Assembly: GCA_017419065.1 (NCBI GenBank)
Contig: JAFOMB010000050.1
Location: 1 to 5,094 of the forward strand
Length of the DNA: 5,094 bases
Direction of reading: 5' to 3'
From: Erysipelotrichaceae bacterium
GTDB taxonomy: Bacteria; Bacillota_I; Bacilli_A; Erysipelotrichales; Erysipelotrichaceae
A model generated the notes under the pieces. The model was not told where the DNA came from. It did not search any database and was given only the letters and a program-made list of their open reading frames with translations. Position numbers and translations under genes: made by a program. Positions 1 to 5,094 of this stretch are shown in pieces. Position 1 is the stretch's first letter; each line of letters begins with the position of its first letter.

Positions 1-371
1 CCCAGCGTTCCATCTCCAACTGGATCACGGAAGTCACAGTCTCCGACTACGGCATCGACTTCCCGATCGAGATGCAGTTCAGGGATGTGAAACACTGTGA
101 AAAAGAACTCTGGGATATCTCCCCGTTAAAATACGTCAATAACGTCAAGACCCCGTTATTATTCATCCACTCCACGGAAGACTACCGCTGCACACTGCCG
201 GAAGCCTTACAGTTCTATACACCGGTCAAGATCTCCGGTGTCGACAGCAAGCTCGTGATCTTCAAGGGAGAAAACCATGAACTCTCCCGCAACGGCAAGC
301 CGCTTCACAGAAAGAAGAGACTGGACGAGATCACCGACTGGATGAACTCTCATCTCAAACAGGAGGAATAA
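1..371 (+). CDS. S9 family (prolyl oligopeptidase-type) serine peptidase, C-terminal fragment
   Basis: Only the last 122 codons are visible; the reading frame is open from base 3 and the 5' part lies outside the window. The fragment is the end of the alpha/beta-hydrolase catalytic domain of an S9 peptidase of the acylaminoacyl-peptidase/dipeptidyl-peptidase kind. It begins with RSISNW, a stretch that normally follows shortly after the nucleophile-elbow serine. It then has SPLKYVNNVKTPLLFIHS, in which the Asp of STEDYRC (fragment residue 60, codon 180-182) is the expected catalytic acid. GENHELSR carries the expected catalytic His (residue 92, codon 276-278). The catalytic serine and the beta-propeller, if present, are upstream and unseen. 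Such enzymes cleave short peptides or acylated N-terminal residues; with no visible N-terminus, export cannot be judged, though cytoplasmic action fits the neighbours. An internal ATG at 72 is not a credible start because homology continues upstream of it. The stop is TAA, and the SD of the next gene lies inside its last codons. Family call is firm; substrate is unknown. Confidence 0.9.
   Translation, partial: QRSISNWITEVTVSDYGIDFPIEMQFRDVKHCEKELWDISPLKYVNNVKTPLLFIHSTEDYRCTLPEALQFYTPVKISGVDSKLVIFKGENHELSRNGKPLHRKKRLDEITDWMNSHLKQEE
361..366 (+). promoter_or_regulatory. Ribosome binding site for the PepD gene
   Basis: A full AGGAGG lies 9 bases before the ATG at 376. It sits inside the last codons of the upstream peptidase gene, so translation of the two genes is probably coupled and no independent promoter fits between them. 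Confidence 0.85.
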
Positions 372-375
372 GCAT

Positions 376-1806
376 ATGGAATTCGATCTGAATAAGAGAC
401 ACTGCTACTGGTTCAATGAACTCTGCAAGATCCCGCACGGATCAAGAAATGAGAAAGCTCTCAGCGATTTCATCGTAGACTTCGCCAAAGCCCATGGATT
501 CGATTATAAGCAGGATGAGGTATGGAATGTCATCATTGATAAAAAAGCCTCTGAGGGCTATGAAAATGCGCCAGGACTCATTTTACAGGCGCATATGGAC
601 ATGGTCTGTGAGAAGAACAGGGACTGTGACCTCGACTTTGAGAAGGATCCGCTCGACCTCTATGTCGAAGACGGATTATTAAAGGCGAAAGGTACGACCT
701 TAGGCGCCGATGACGGCACCGGTGTGGCGTACATGCTGGCGATACTGGAAGATGACTCTTTGAAACATCCGAGACTCTCCTGCATCTTCACCACGATGGA
801 AGAGATCGGCTTGTTAGGTGCTGCCGAACTCAAGCCGGAAGATGTCCATGCGGACAGGATGATCTCCTTAGACGGAGGCGGAGAATGCCATACGCTCTTG
901 TCTTCTGCCGGCGGCGGTACCGCTGTCGTCAAGAGAAAGGTCTCCTTTGAAGCCAATGAAGATCCGGTCTATTGCCTGGAGGTCAAGGGGCTTCTAGGAG
1001 GCCACTCCGGCGGCGATATCCATCTGGAAAAGGGCAACGCCAATAAGCTCGCTGCCCGTATCCTGAAGGAAATGGTCCTGGAAGGGGCAGATGTGAGACT
1101 CGTGTCCTTTGAAGGCGGCATGAAGGACAACGCGATCCCGAGAGAAGCCTCTGTCGTCTTTGCGAGCACGACAGACAAGGATGTCCTCAAAGAAGCTGTT
1201 TCCAAAAAGGAGAAGCAGATCTGGAAGGAACTGGAATTCTCCGATGCGGGATTCAAAACCGTCTTCAGCGAAGTCTCTTCCGATAAGAAGATGACCAAGA
1301 AGGACTCTGAGGATGTCCTGAATATGATCTATCTGATGCCGAATGGCTTTAAGAACCGTTCCATGGTGATCGAAGGCCTCACGACAGCCTCTCTCAACCT
1401 CGGTGTCGTAAGAACAGCCGATGATACGATCGAACTCGATGCCCTAGTCAGAGCAGCTCTGGATTCCCATACGGATGATATGCTGAACCAGATCGCTGTC
1501 CTGTCTTCTCTTCTTGACATGGACTTCTCCGTCGAAGGGAAGTATCCGGGATGGTCCTATTCCGAAGTATCTCCGATGAGGGATATCTTCGCAGGTGTCG
1601 CAAAAGCCAACAACAAGGAACTCGAAGTGACGGCAGCCCACGGCGGCTGTGAATGCGGTGTCTTCAAGGGTCTCAACCCGAACATCGACATCATCTCTTT
1701 CGGTCCGATCACCCGATATATCCACACACCGGATGAAGAACTCGATCTCGAATCATTTGACCGTTCGTATGGTCTCCTGTGTGAAATAATAGAAGCGTGC
1801 AAGTAG
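376..1806 (+). CDS. pepD: Aminoacyl-histidine dipeptidase (Xaa-His dipeptidase, M20C family)
   Basis: This 476-residue protein has near-normal length for PepD, a cytoplasmic zinc dipeptidase that cleaves Xaa-His (carnosine-like) and various other dipeptides. Family motifs appear in order: LQAHMDMVCEK (about 70-80; metal ligand His73 with Asp75), TTLGADDGTG (107-116; bridging Asp112), TTMEEIGLLGA (139-149; general base Glu142 and metal ligand Glu143), ISLDGGGE (163-170; ligand Asp166), GLLGGHSGGDIH (205-216; His210 in the inserted lid/dimer domain), DNAIPRE (251-257), AAHGGCECGVF (420-430), and RYIHTPDEELDLES (447-460; ligand His450). All five expected metal ligands and the catalytic Glu are present, so it should be active. 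One oddity is that the acidic run that often follows Asp166 is replaced by Gly-Gly-Gly-Glu. The ATG at 376 is chosen for its consensus SD and because the N-terminus matches the family start. The stop is TAG. It lies between two other peptidase genes, consistent with finishing off dipeptides. Exact substrate range is inferred from the family. Confidence 0.93.
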   Translation: MEFDLNKRHCYWFNELCKIPHGSRNEKALSDFIVDFAKAHGFDYKQDEVWNVIIDKKASEGYENAPGLILQAHMDMVCEKNRDCDLDFEKDPLDLYVEDGLLKAKGTTLGADDGTGVAYMLAILEDDSLKHPRLSCIFTTMEEIGLLGAAELKPEDVHADRMISLDGGGECHTLLSSAGGGTAVVKRKVSFEANEDPVYCLEVKGLLGGHSGGDIHLEKGNANKLAARILKEMVLEGADVRLVSFEGGMKDNAIPREASVVFASTTDKDVLKEAVSKKEKQIWKELEFSDAGFKTVFSEVSSDKKMTKKDSEDVLNMIYLMPNGFKNRSMVIEGLTTASLNLGVVRTADDTIELDALVRAALDSHTDDMLNQIAVLSSLLDMDFSVEGKYPGWSYSEVSPMRDIFAGVAKANNKELEVTAAHGGCECGVFKGLNPNIDIISFGPITRYIHTPDEELDLESFDRSYGLLCEIIEACK

Positions 1807-1810
1807 GAGG
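1805..1810 (+). promoter_or_regulatory. Ribosome binding site that fixes the guanylate kinase start
   Basis: AGGAGG overlaps the TAG stop of the dipeptidase gene and lies 4 bases before the ATG at 1815. This is a short but workable spacing. It argues for the ATG at 1815 over the in-frame GTG at 1797, which lies inside the dipeptidase gene and upstream of this site. Confidence 0.8.
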
Positions 1811-1814
1811 AACT

Positions 1815-2390
1815 ATGAAAAAAGGTACTGTTGTCATACTGAGCGGAGCCAGCTCCGTCGGCAAGGGAGAGATCAGAGATCTCCTTCTGAAAGATCCGGA
1901 TCTCAAACTCTTCTTCTCTGTCTCCGAGACCACCCGTCCGAGAAAGGAAGGGGAAGTCGACGGAAAAGACTATTACTTCGTCTCCCATGAAGCCTTCGCG
2001 AACTCTGTCAAGAACAAGGAACTGCTGGAATACACGGAATTCAACGGCTACTACTACGGGACTCCGAAAGCCCAGGTCGAATACCTGGTCAACCTCGGAA
2101 AGAACGTCCTGATCGAAGTGGAAGCCCAGGGTGTCGGCGGCATCAAGCTGAACATGCCGGAGAGCATTGCCTTCTATGTCATGCCGACGAGCTTTGAAGA
2201 GCTGGAGAGACAGATATCCGAACACTACAAGGATGATGAAGCCTCTATCCAGAGACGTCTCAACAAGGCGAAGATGGATATGGAGATCGCTCCTTTATTC
2301 CGCAACATCGTCTATAACGACGACCCGGAAAAGGCCGTCGCCCAGATCAAGGAAAAAGTACTGGAAGAGATGAAGAAACAGGAGGATTAG
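1815..2390 (+). CDS. gmk: Guanylate kinase, divergent (Gmk family)
   Basis: The product is 191 residues, typical of bacterial guanylate kinase, which phosphorylates GMP to GDP with ATP in the cytoplasm. Motifs in order: a P-loop SGASSVGKGE (10-19), the GMP-binding segment SVSETTRPRKEGEVDGKDYYF (35-55), LLEYTEFNGYYYGTP (70-84), IEVEAQG (100-106), and a C-terminal NDDPEKA (168-174). GMP-site residues that match yeast enzyme positions are Ser37, Arg41, Tyr53, Glu72 and Tyr81. Departures are notable. The usual second Arg of the GMP clamp aligns with Lys44, with an Arg displaced next to it. The Asp of the usual (I/L)D-x-QG motif is Glu103. The P-loop has Ser14 where GPSGxGK has Gly, and Glu19 where GKG is normally followed by Thr. 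The lid Arg-Gly-(Thr/Asp) signature is replaced by EHYKDD (136-141), losing an ATP-contacting Arg. It may be a functional variant or a paralog with altered substrate. The start at 1815 gives MKKGTVVILSG, as expected for the family. It is embedded between peptidase genes, not the common gmk-rpoZ setting. Confidence 0.85.
   Translation: MKKGTVVILSGASSVGKGEIRDLLLKDPDLKLFFSVSETTRPRKEGEVDGKDYYFVSHEAFANSVKNKELLEYTEFNGYYYGTPKAQVEYLVNLGKNVLIEVEAQGVGGIKLNMPESIAFYVMPTSFEELERQISEHYKDDEASIQRRLNKAKMDMEIAPLFRNIVYNDDPEKAVAQIKEKVLEEMKKQED
2380..2385 (+). promoter_or_regulatory. Ribosome binding site for the M24 peptidase gene
   Basis: AGGAGG lies 8 bases before the ATG at 2394 and within the last codons of the guanylate kinase gene (stop TAG at 2388-2390). 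The overlap implies translation of this gene from the same transcript. Confidence 0.85.
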
Positions 2391-2393
2391 TCT

Positions 2394-3755
2394 ATGGAAA
2401 TATCAAAGGAAAACTTTATCGTCGACGTTCCGTCTGTGGATGAACTCAAATCAAAGATCCTGAGCTACCGCGAGCAGGATAAACTTCTCGACAGCTGGCT
2501 CGTCAAGAGACTCGATACGGTACTGCCGCTGGTCATGAAGAGAAGCGGTATCGACTGCTGGGTCGTCTGCAATAACGAATACAACGAAGAGCCGGTCTTC
2601 TGGACCCTGGCTCCGCGTTCTCTGATCACGGCCAGAAGACTGACCATCCTGGTCTTCCACTTAAAGGATGACGGCAGCGTCGAACGTTTCTCTTTGACCC
2701 ATCCGGTCCCGGTCATCGGCGAATACTACAAGCCGATGTGGCTGAATCCGAAGGGACAGGCCTGGGGTGAAAGCCGTATCCTCAATCCGAATGCGCCGGT
2801 CTCCGAGCAGAAGGGAGAAGGGGAGACCCAGATGGAATGTCTGGCCAGAGTCTTAAAAGAACTCGATCCGAAGTGCATCGGTCTCGACATGTCCAAGGAC
2901 TTCGCCTTTGCGGATGGCCTTTCCCATACCCTCTATGAAGAGATGATGGAAGTCTTCGATGAGGAACAGAAGGCCAAAGTCTGTTCCGCGGAAAAGGTCG
3001 TCGTCGGCTGGATGGAGACCAGAAGTGAAGATGAGATGGATGCCTATCATGGGATCATGCAGATCGCCCATGCGATGATCGCCGAAGCCTTCTCCTCCAA
3101 GGTCATCCTGCCGGGTGTCACAACGAATGAAGATGTCAAATACTGGATGATGCAGAAGACCATCGATCTCGGCTTCCGTCCGTGGTTCGACTATGAAGTC
3201 TCCATCAGAAGAGCCGGTGTCGGCGAAGTCGTTGGAGAAGACGTCATCAGACCGGGCGATATCCTGCACTGCGATGTCGGCTTCCGCTATCTGAACCTGT
3301 GCACCGATACCCAGGAGAATGCCTATGTCCTCAAGCTTGGCGAAACAGACGCTCCGGAAGAGCTCAAGGCTGTCATGAAAGCTGTCAACCGCTTCCAGGA
3401 CATCACCATCGGCGAATTCCAGATCGGCCGTACCGGCAATGAGATCCTCGCTGCTTCCTTAAAGAAAGCCAAAGAAGAAGGCCTGAAGCCTTGTCTCTAT
3501 ACCCATCCGATCGGCTTCAACGGCCATGCGGCCGGACCGACCATCGGTCTTTGGGACAAGCAGGGCGGCGTTCCCGGTACCGGAGATTATCCGATGTATG
3601 ACAATACTGCCTACTCTCTGGAACTCAACGTCAAGTGCGATGTGCCGTCCTGGGGTGTTGAACTTACCTTCGGTGCTGAGACTGACGTATTGGTAAGAGA
3701 TGGCAAAGTCTACTTCCTTGCCGGACGTCAGGATCACTTCCACCTCGTGAAGTAA
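2394..3755 (+). CDS. M24 family metallopeptidase (Xaa-Pro aminopeptidase/dipeptidase-like)
   Basis: This 453-residue protein has a creatinase-type N-terminal domain (about 35-200) followed by a pita-bread catalytic domain (about 205-453). The five expected dinuclear metal ligands can be placed: Asp294 in ILHCDVG, Asp305 in NLCTDTQENAYVL, His371 in YTHPIGFNGH, Glu410 in AYSLELNV, and Glu429 in GAETDVLV. His378, seven residues after His371, matches the second catalytic-site His of aminopeptidase P. The segment before the first Asp (FDYEVSIRRAG, 265-275) lacks the conserved His found at the corresponding place in classical PepP/prolidase. This suggests a separate M24 subfamily with uncertain specificity. 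No signal peptide is visible, so it should be cytoplasmic. Members usually remove N-terminal residues preceding proline or split Xaa-Pro dipeptides, which would complement the upstream dipeptidase and S9 peptidase. The start is set by the consensus SD, and the stop is TAA. Fold and metal site are firm; the Xaa-Pro activity is inferred from family. Confidence 0.88.
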   Translation: MEISKENFIVDVPSVDELKSKILSYREQDKLLDSWLVKRLDTVLPLVMKRSGIDCWVVCNNEYNEEPVFWTLAPRSLITARRLTILVFHLKDDGSVERFSLTHPVPVIGEYYKPMWLNPKGQAWGESRILNPNAPVSEQKGEGETQMECLARVLKELDPKCIGLDMSKDFAFADGLSHTLYEEMMEVFDEEQKAKVCSAEKVVVGWMETRSEDEMDAYHGIMQIAHAMIAEAFSSKVILPGVTTNEDVKYWMMQKTIDLGFRPWFDYEVSIRRAGVGEVVGEDVIRPGDILHCDVGFRYLNLCTDTQENAYVLKLGETDAPEELKAVMKAVNRFQDITIGEFQIGRTGNEILAASLKKAKEEGLKPCLYTHPIGFNGHAAGPTIGLWDKQGGVPGTGDYPMYDNTAYSLELNVKCDVPSWGVELTFGAETDVLVRDGKVYFLAGRQDHFHLVK

Positions 3756-3756
3756 C

Positions 3757-4941
3757 ATGCGGAAGCGTTCTATCAGAAGATTACTGATCCTTGTGGCCAC
3801 CTATTCACTGGTGGCCAATTTCGCGCATCCGGTAGAACCGACATTTTTCAAGGATCTCGGCCTCCCCGACTACATGTTCGGGGTCGCCTTCGCTTCCATG
3901 TCTACGGTAAACTTTCTCTTTTCTCCCTTCTGGGGAATGATGTCTGACCGCTACGGTCCCAACAGGATCCTCTCGATCGCCTATCCGGGCTATGCGGTAG
4001 GAATGCTGATGTTCTTCCTGGCTGACAGCGTCATGGACATCGTCATCGCCAGAGCCTTCGCCGGGATCTTCATCTCCGCGATCTCGGTCTCCCACATCCT
4101 CTACATCATCGAGAATTCCAAAGAAGAAGAGAAGGGACAGAACCTCGCCTCCTTTGCGACGACTTCCGCCATCTTCTCTGCCTTCGGCTATCTGATAGGA
4201 GGGGTATTGGGAGATATCTCGATCCCGGGAGACTTCATCACGATGATCAGCGGTCTGGTCGTATTGGGAGGACTGCATTTCTTCCTCTTGGAGGATCTCC
4301 ACCGTCATCACAAGAAGTCCACGACCCTGGAACTCTTCAGGGAAGCCAATCCATTAAAGGCCTTCATCTCTTCAAAAGAAGTCTTCTCCGTGGCCTTTGT
4401 CGCCTTCCTGATGGTCGTCATGTTTACGACCTTCGCAGCGACCTGTTATGAACAGTGCTTCAACTACTTTATCAAGGACCAGTACGGCTTCCCGCCTTCC
4501 TATAACGGCTATCTGAAGGGCGTCGTCGGCATCATCACTCTGATCGCCAACTCCACGATCTGTTCCTTCCTGCTGAAAAGAACGGACATCAACCGTTCCA
4601 TCATCTATGTCTTAGGTGTCTGCCTGGCTATGATGGCAGGCATCGTATTACTCAACAGTGTCGTTCCGTTCATCATTCTGAATGTGGTCTTCTTCGGCTT
4701 CAACGCGGTCTATAAGCCGCTGCTGCAGTCGATGCTGAACCGTTTCGGAAAGAAATCGAGCGGATCGGTCGTCGGCGTCTACAATTCGACGAACTCCGTC
4801 GGAACGATCGCGGGATCTCTGACTTCCGGATTCATCTATACGATCCATCCGAAGGCAGCCTTCCTGGTCTCAGCTGTTGCCTTTACGATCGCAATACTGT
4901 TTGCGCTGCTTCACAGAAACAGGGCAAAAACACTTGTATAA
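3757..4941 (+). CDS. Major facilitator superfamily (MFS) transporter
   Basis: The product is a 394-residue hydrophobic protein, a normal length for a 12-helix MFS carrier of the inner membrane. Predicted helices by eye: about 8-25, 40-60, 70-90, 94-117, 133-153, 160-179, then a polar central loop (180-207, HRHHKKS), and 209-229, 250-272, 280-300, 301-318, 336-360, 366-386. MFS motif A is clear in loop 2-3 as GMMSDRYGPNR (60-70), with Gly60, Asp64, Arg65, Gly67 and Arg70. The basic N-terminus (RKRSIRR) agrees with the positive-inside rule. Substrate cannot be read from sequence; drug, sugar or amino-acid/peptide efflux or uptake are all possible. Position at the end of a peptidase operon makes a peptide or amino-acid-related substrate attractive, but this is inference. 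The ATG is only one base after the upstream TAA and has no good SD (a GTGAAG at 3747-3752 is weak), so translation probably depends on reinitiation. A terminator follows the TAA stop directly. Confidence 0.92.
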   Translation: MRKRSIRRLLILVATYSLVANFAHPVEPTFFKDLGLPDYMFGVAFASMSTVNFLFSPFWGMMSDRYGPNRILSIAYPGYAVGMLMFFLADSVMDIVIARAFAGIFISAISVSHILYIIENSKEEEKGQNLASFATTSAIFSAFGYLIGGVLGDISIPGDFITMISGLVVLGGLHFFLLEDLHRHHKKSTTLELFREANPLKAFISSKEVFSVAFVAFLMVVMFTTFAATCYEQCFNYFIKDQYGFPPSYNGYLKGVVGIITLIANSTICSFLLKRTDINRSIIYVLGVCLAMMAGIVLLNSVVPFIILNVVFFGFNAVYKPLLQSMLNRFGKKSSGSVVGVYNSTNSVGTIAGSLTSGFIYTIHPKAAFLVSAVAFTIAILFALLHRNRAKTLV

Positions 4942-4943
4942 AG

Positions 4944-4977
4944 AAAAACGGACATCGATTCAGATGTCCGTTTTTTT
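4944..4977 (+). terminator. Rho-independent terminator of the operon
   Basis: CGGACATC (4949-4956) pairs perfectly with GATGTCCG (4963-4970) around a 6-base loop, followed by seven T residues (4971-4977). Five A residues before the stem can pair with the T run, extending it and giving a short T-run on the opposite strand. It could therefore also stop transcription coming from the right. It starts two bases after the transporter stop codon, marking the 3' end of the transcript. Confidence 0.95.
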
Positions 4978-4982
4978 ATAGC

Positions 4983-5013
4983 GTGTTTACACTGTTCCGT
5001 GAGGAACGAACAC
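4983..5013. repeat. Two-part stem-loop with GNRA-type tip
   Basis: GTTCC (4994-4998) pairs with GGAAC (5003-5007) around a GTGA tetraloop (GNRA class on the + strand). It is enclosed by a second stem, GTGTT (4983-4987) with AACAC (5009-5013), across an asymmetric internal loop. The segment also contains the near-palindrome GTGTTTACAC (4983-4992), which could form an alternative short pairing. Function is unknown; an RNA structure or a mobile-element end are both possible. Confidence 0.55.
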
Positions 5014-5030
5014 TACCCGCTATGCGGGTA
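5014..5030. repeat. Perfect 7-bp hairpin
   Basis: TACCCGC (5014-5020) pairs with GCGGGTA (5024-5030) around a 3-base TAT loop. It abuts the preceding stem-loop without a gap, so the two could stack. It has no T-tract after it on + and no clear T-tract on -, so it is not an obvious terminator. Confidence 0.7.
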
Positions 5031-5031
5031 C

Positions 5032-5060
5032 GTGACAGGTGTTAAACAAAAGTGTCACCT
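5032..5060. repeat. Inverted repeat with two mutually exclusive pairings
   Basis: GTGACA (5032-5037) can pair with TGTCAC (5053-5058). Alternatively AGGTG (5037-5041) can pair with CACCT (5056-5060). The two share bases and cannot form together. The loop is A-rich (TTAAACAAAA). Such alternatives occur in attenuators and in transposon ends; the sequence here does not decide between them. Confidence 0.5.
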
Positions 5061-5067
5061 TTCCTTA

Positions 5068-5092
5068 CAATAGAGGTGTTCAGGCTCTATTG
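5068..5092. repeat. Perfect 8-bp stem-loop at the window edge
   Basis: CAATAGAG (5068-5075) pairs exactly with CTCTATTG (5085-5092) around a 9-base loop. No T-tract follows within the two remaining bases, so a terminator cannot be claimed. AGGTGTT at 5074-5080 repeats the same heptamer at 5037-5043, linking this hairpin with the preceding inverted repeat. Confidence 0.65.
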
Positions 5093-5094
5093 GA

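Noticed and set aside
72..74. ATG at 72 as the start of a separate 99-residue protein
   Set aside because: Peptidase homology (RSISNW onward) continues in frame upstream to the window edge and the fragment lacks the nucleophile, so this is an internal Met of a longer gene.
1797..1814. Upstream GTG start for the guanylate kinase (six extra residues)
   Set aside because: The GTG overlaps the end of the dipeptidase gene and the AGGAGG at 1805-1810 lies downstream of it, while the ATG at 1815 is preceded by that site and matches the family N-terminus.
1557..2225. Long open frame (222 codons) on the minus strand across the dipeptidase-kinase junction
   Set aside because: It lies opposite two genes with clear family motifs, its translation shows no recognisable domain, and the codon bias of the + genes leaves few stops on the opposite strand.
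3805..4311. Minus-strand open frame of 168 codons inside the transporter gene
   Set aside because: The translation is a low-complexity run of charged residues (Asp, Glu, Arg, His), as expected from the antisense of hydrophobic membrane helices; it is a shadow of the MFS gene.
376..4941. Possible reassigned codons (rare CGG, CGA, AGG or TGA)
   Set aside because: The AGG, CGG and CGA codons inspected fall where Arg fits (for example Arg70 of MFS motif A and Arg447 of PepD), Trp positions use TGG, and no internal TGA interrupts the genes; a standard code explains everything.
5014..5030. Second rho-independent terminator
   Set aside because: The stem is strong but no T-tract follows on either strand, so termination is not supported.

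Overview
The window holds five protein genes, all on the + strand and packed almost end to end. In order they are: the 3' end of an S9 prolyl-oligopeptidase-family serine peptidase (1-371), an M20C aminoacyl-histidine dipeptidase of the PepD type (376-1806), a divergent guanylate kinase (1815-2390), an M24 metallopeptidase of the Xaa-Pro aminopeptidase/creatinase fold (2394-3755), and a 12-TM major facilitator transporter (3757-4941). The gaps are 4, 8, 3 and 1 bases. The only clear rho-independent terminator lies directly after the transporter, at 4944-4977. The simplest reading is one polycistronic unit that starts upstream of the window and ends at that terminator.

The organism is most likely a low-complexity Gram-positive of the Bacillota. 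Three of the four visible starts have consensus AGGAGG Shine-Dalgarno sites, the genes are short and tightly coupled, and the terminator is a classic hairpin plus U-tract. Base composition looks roughly balanced, with strong preference for CCG (Pro), ATC, GTC, CTC, AGA and AAG codons. The protein sequences are reminiscent of gut or oral Erysipelotrichia, but that placement is an inference without a search. The genetic code appears standard: the TGG, CGG, CGA and AGG codons checked sit where Trp or Arg is expected, and the stops seen are TAA and TAG.

Functionally, three peptidases with complementary ranges (an S9 oligo-/acylaminoacyl-peptidase, a dipeptidase and an M24 aminopeptidase/dipeptidase) suggest a cytoplasmic peptide-breakdown module. 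The MFS carrier may move a product or substrate. The guanylate kinase is the odd member: it keeps the family fold signatures but departs at several nucleotide-contacting positions.

After the terminator, 4978-5094 has no recognisable gene. It is unusually rich in stem-loops and short repeats and may be a mobile-element end, a REP-like element or the leader of the next unit. The window ends before this can be settled.
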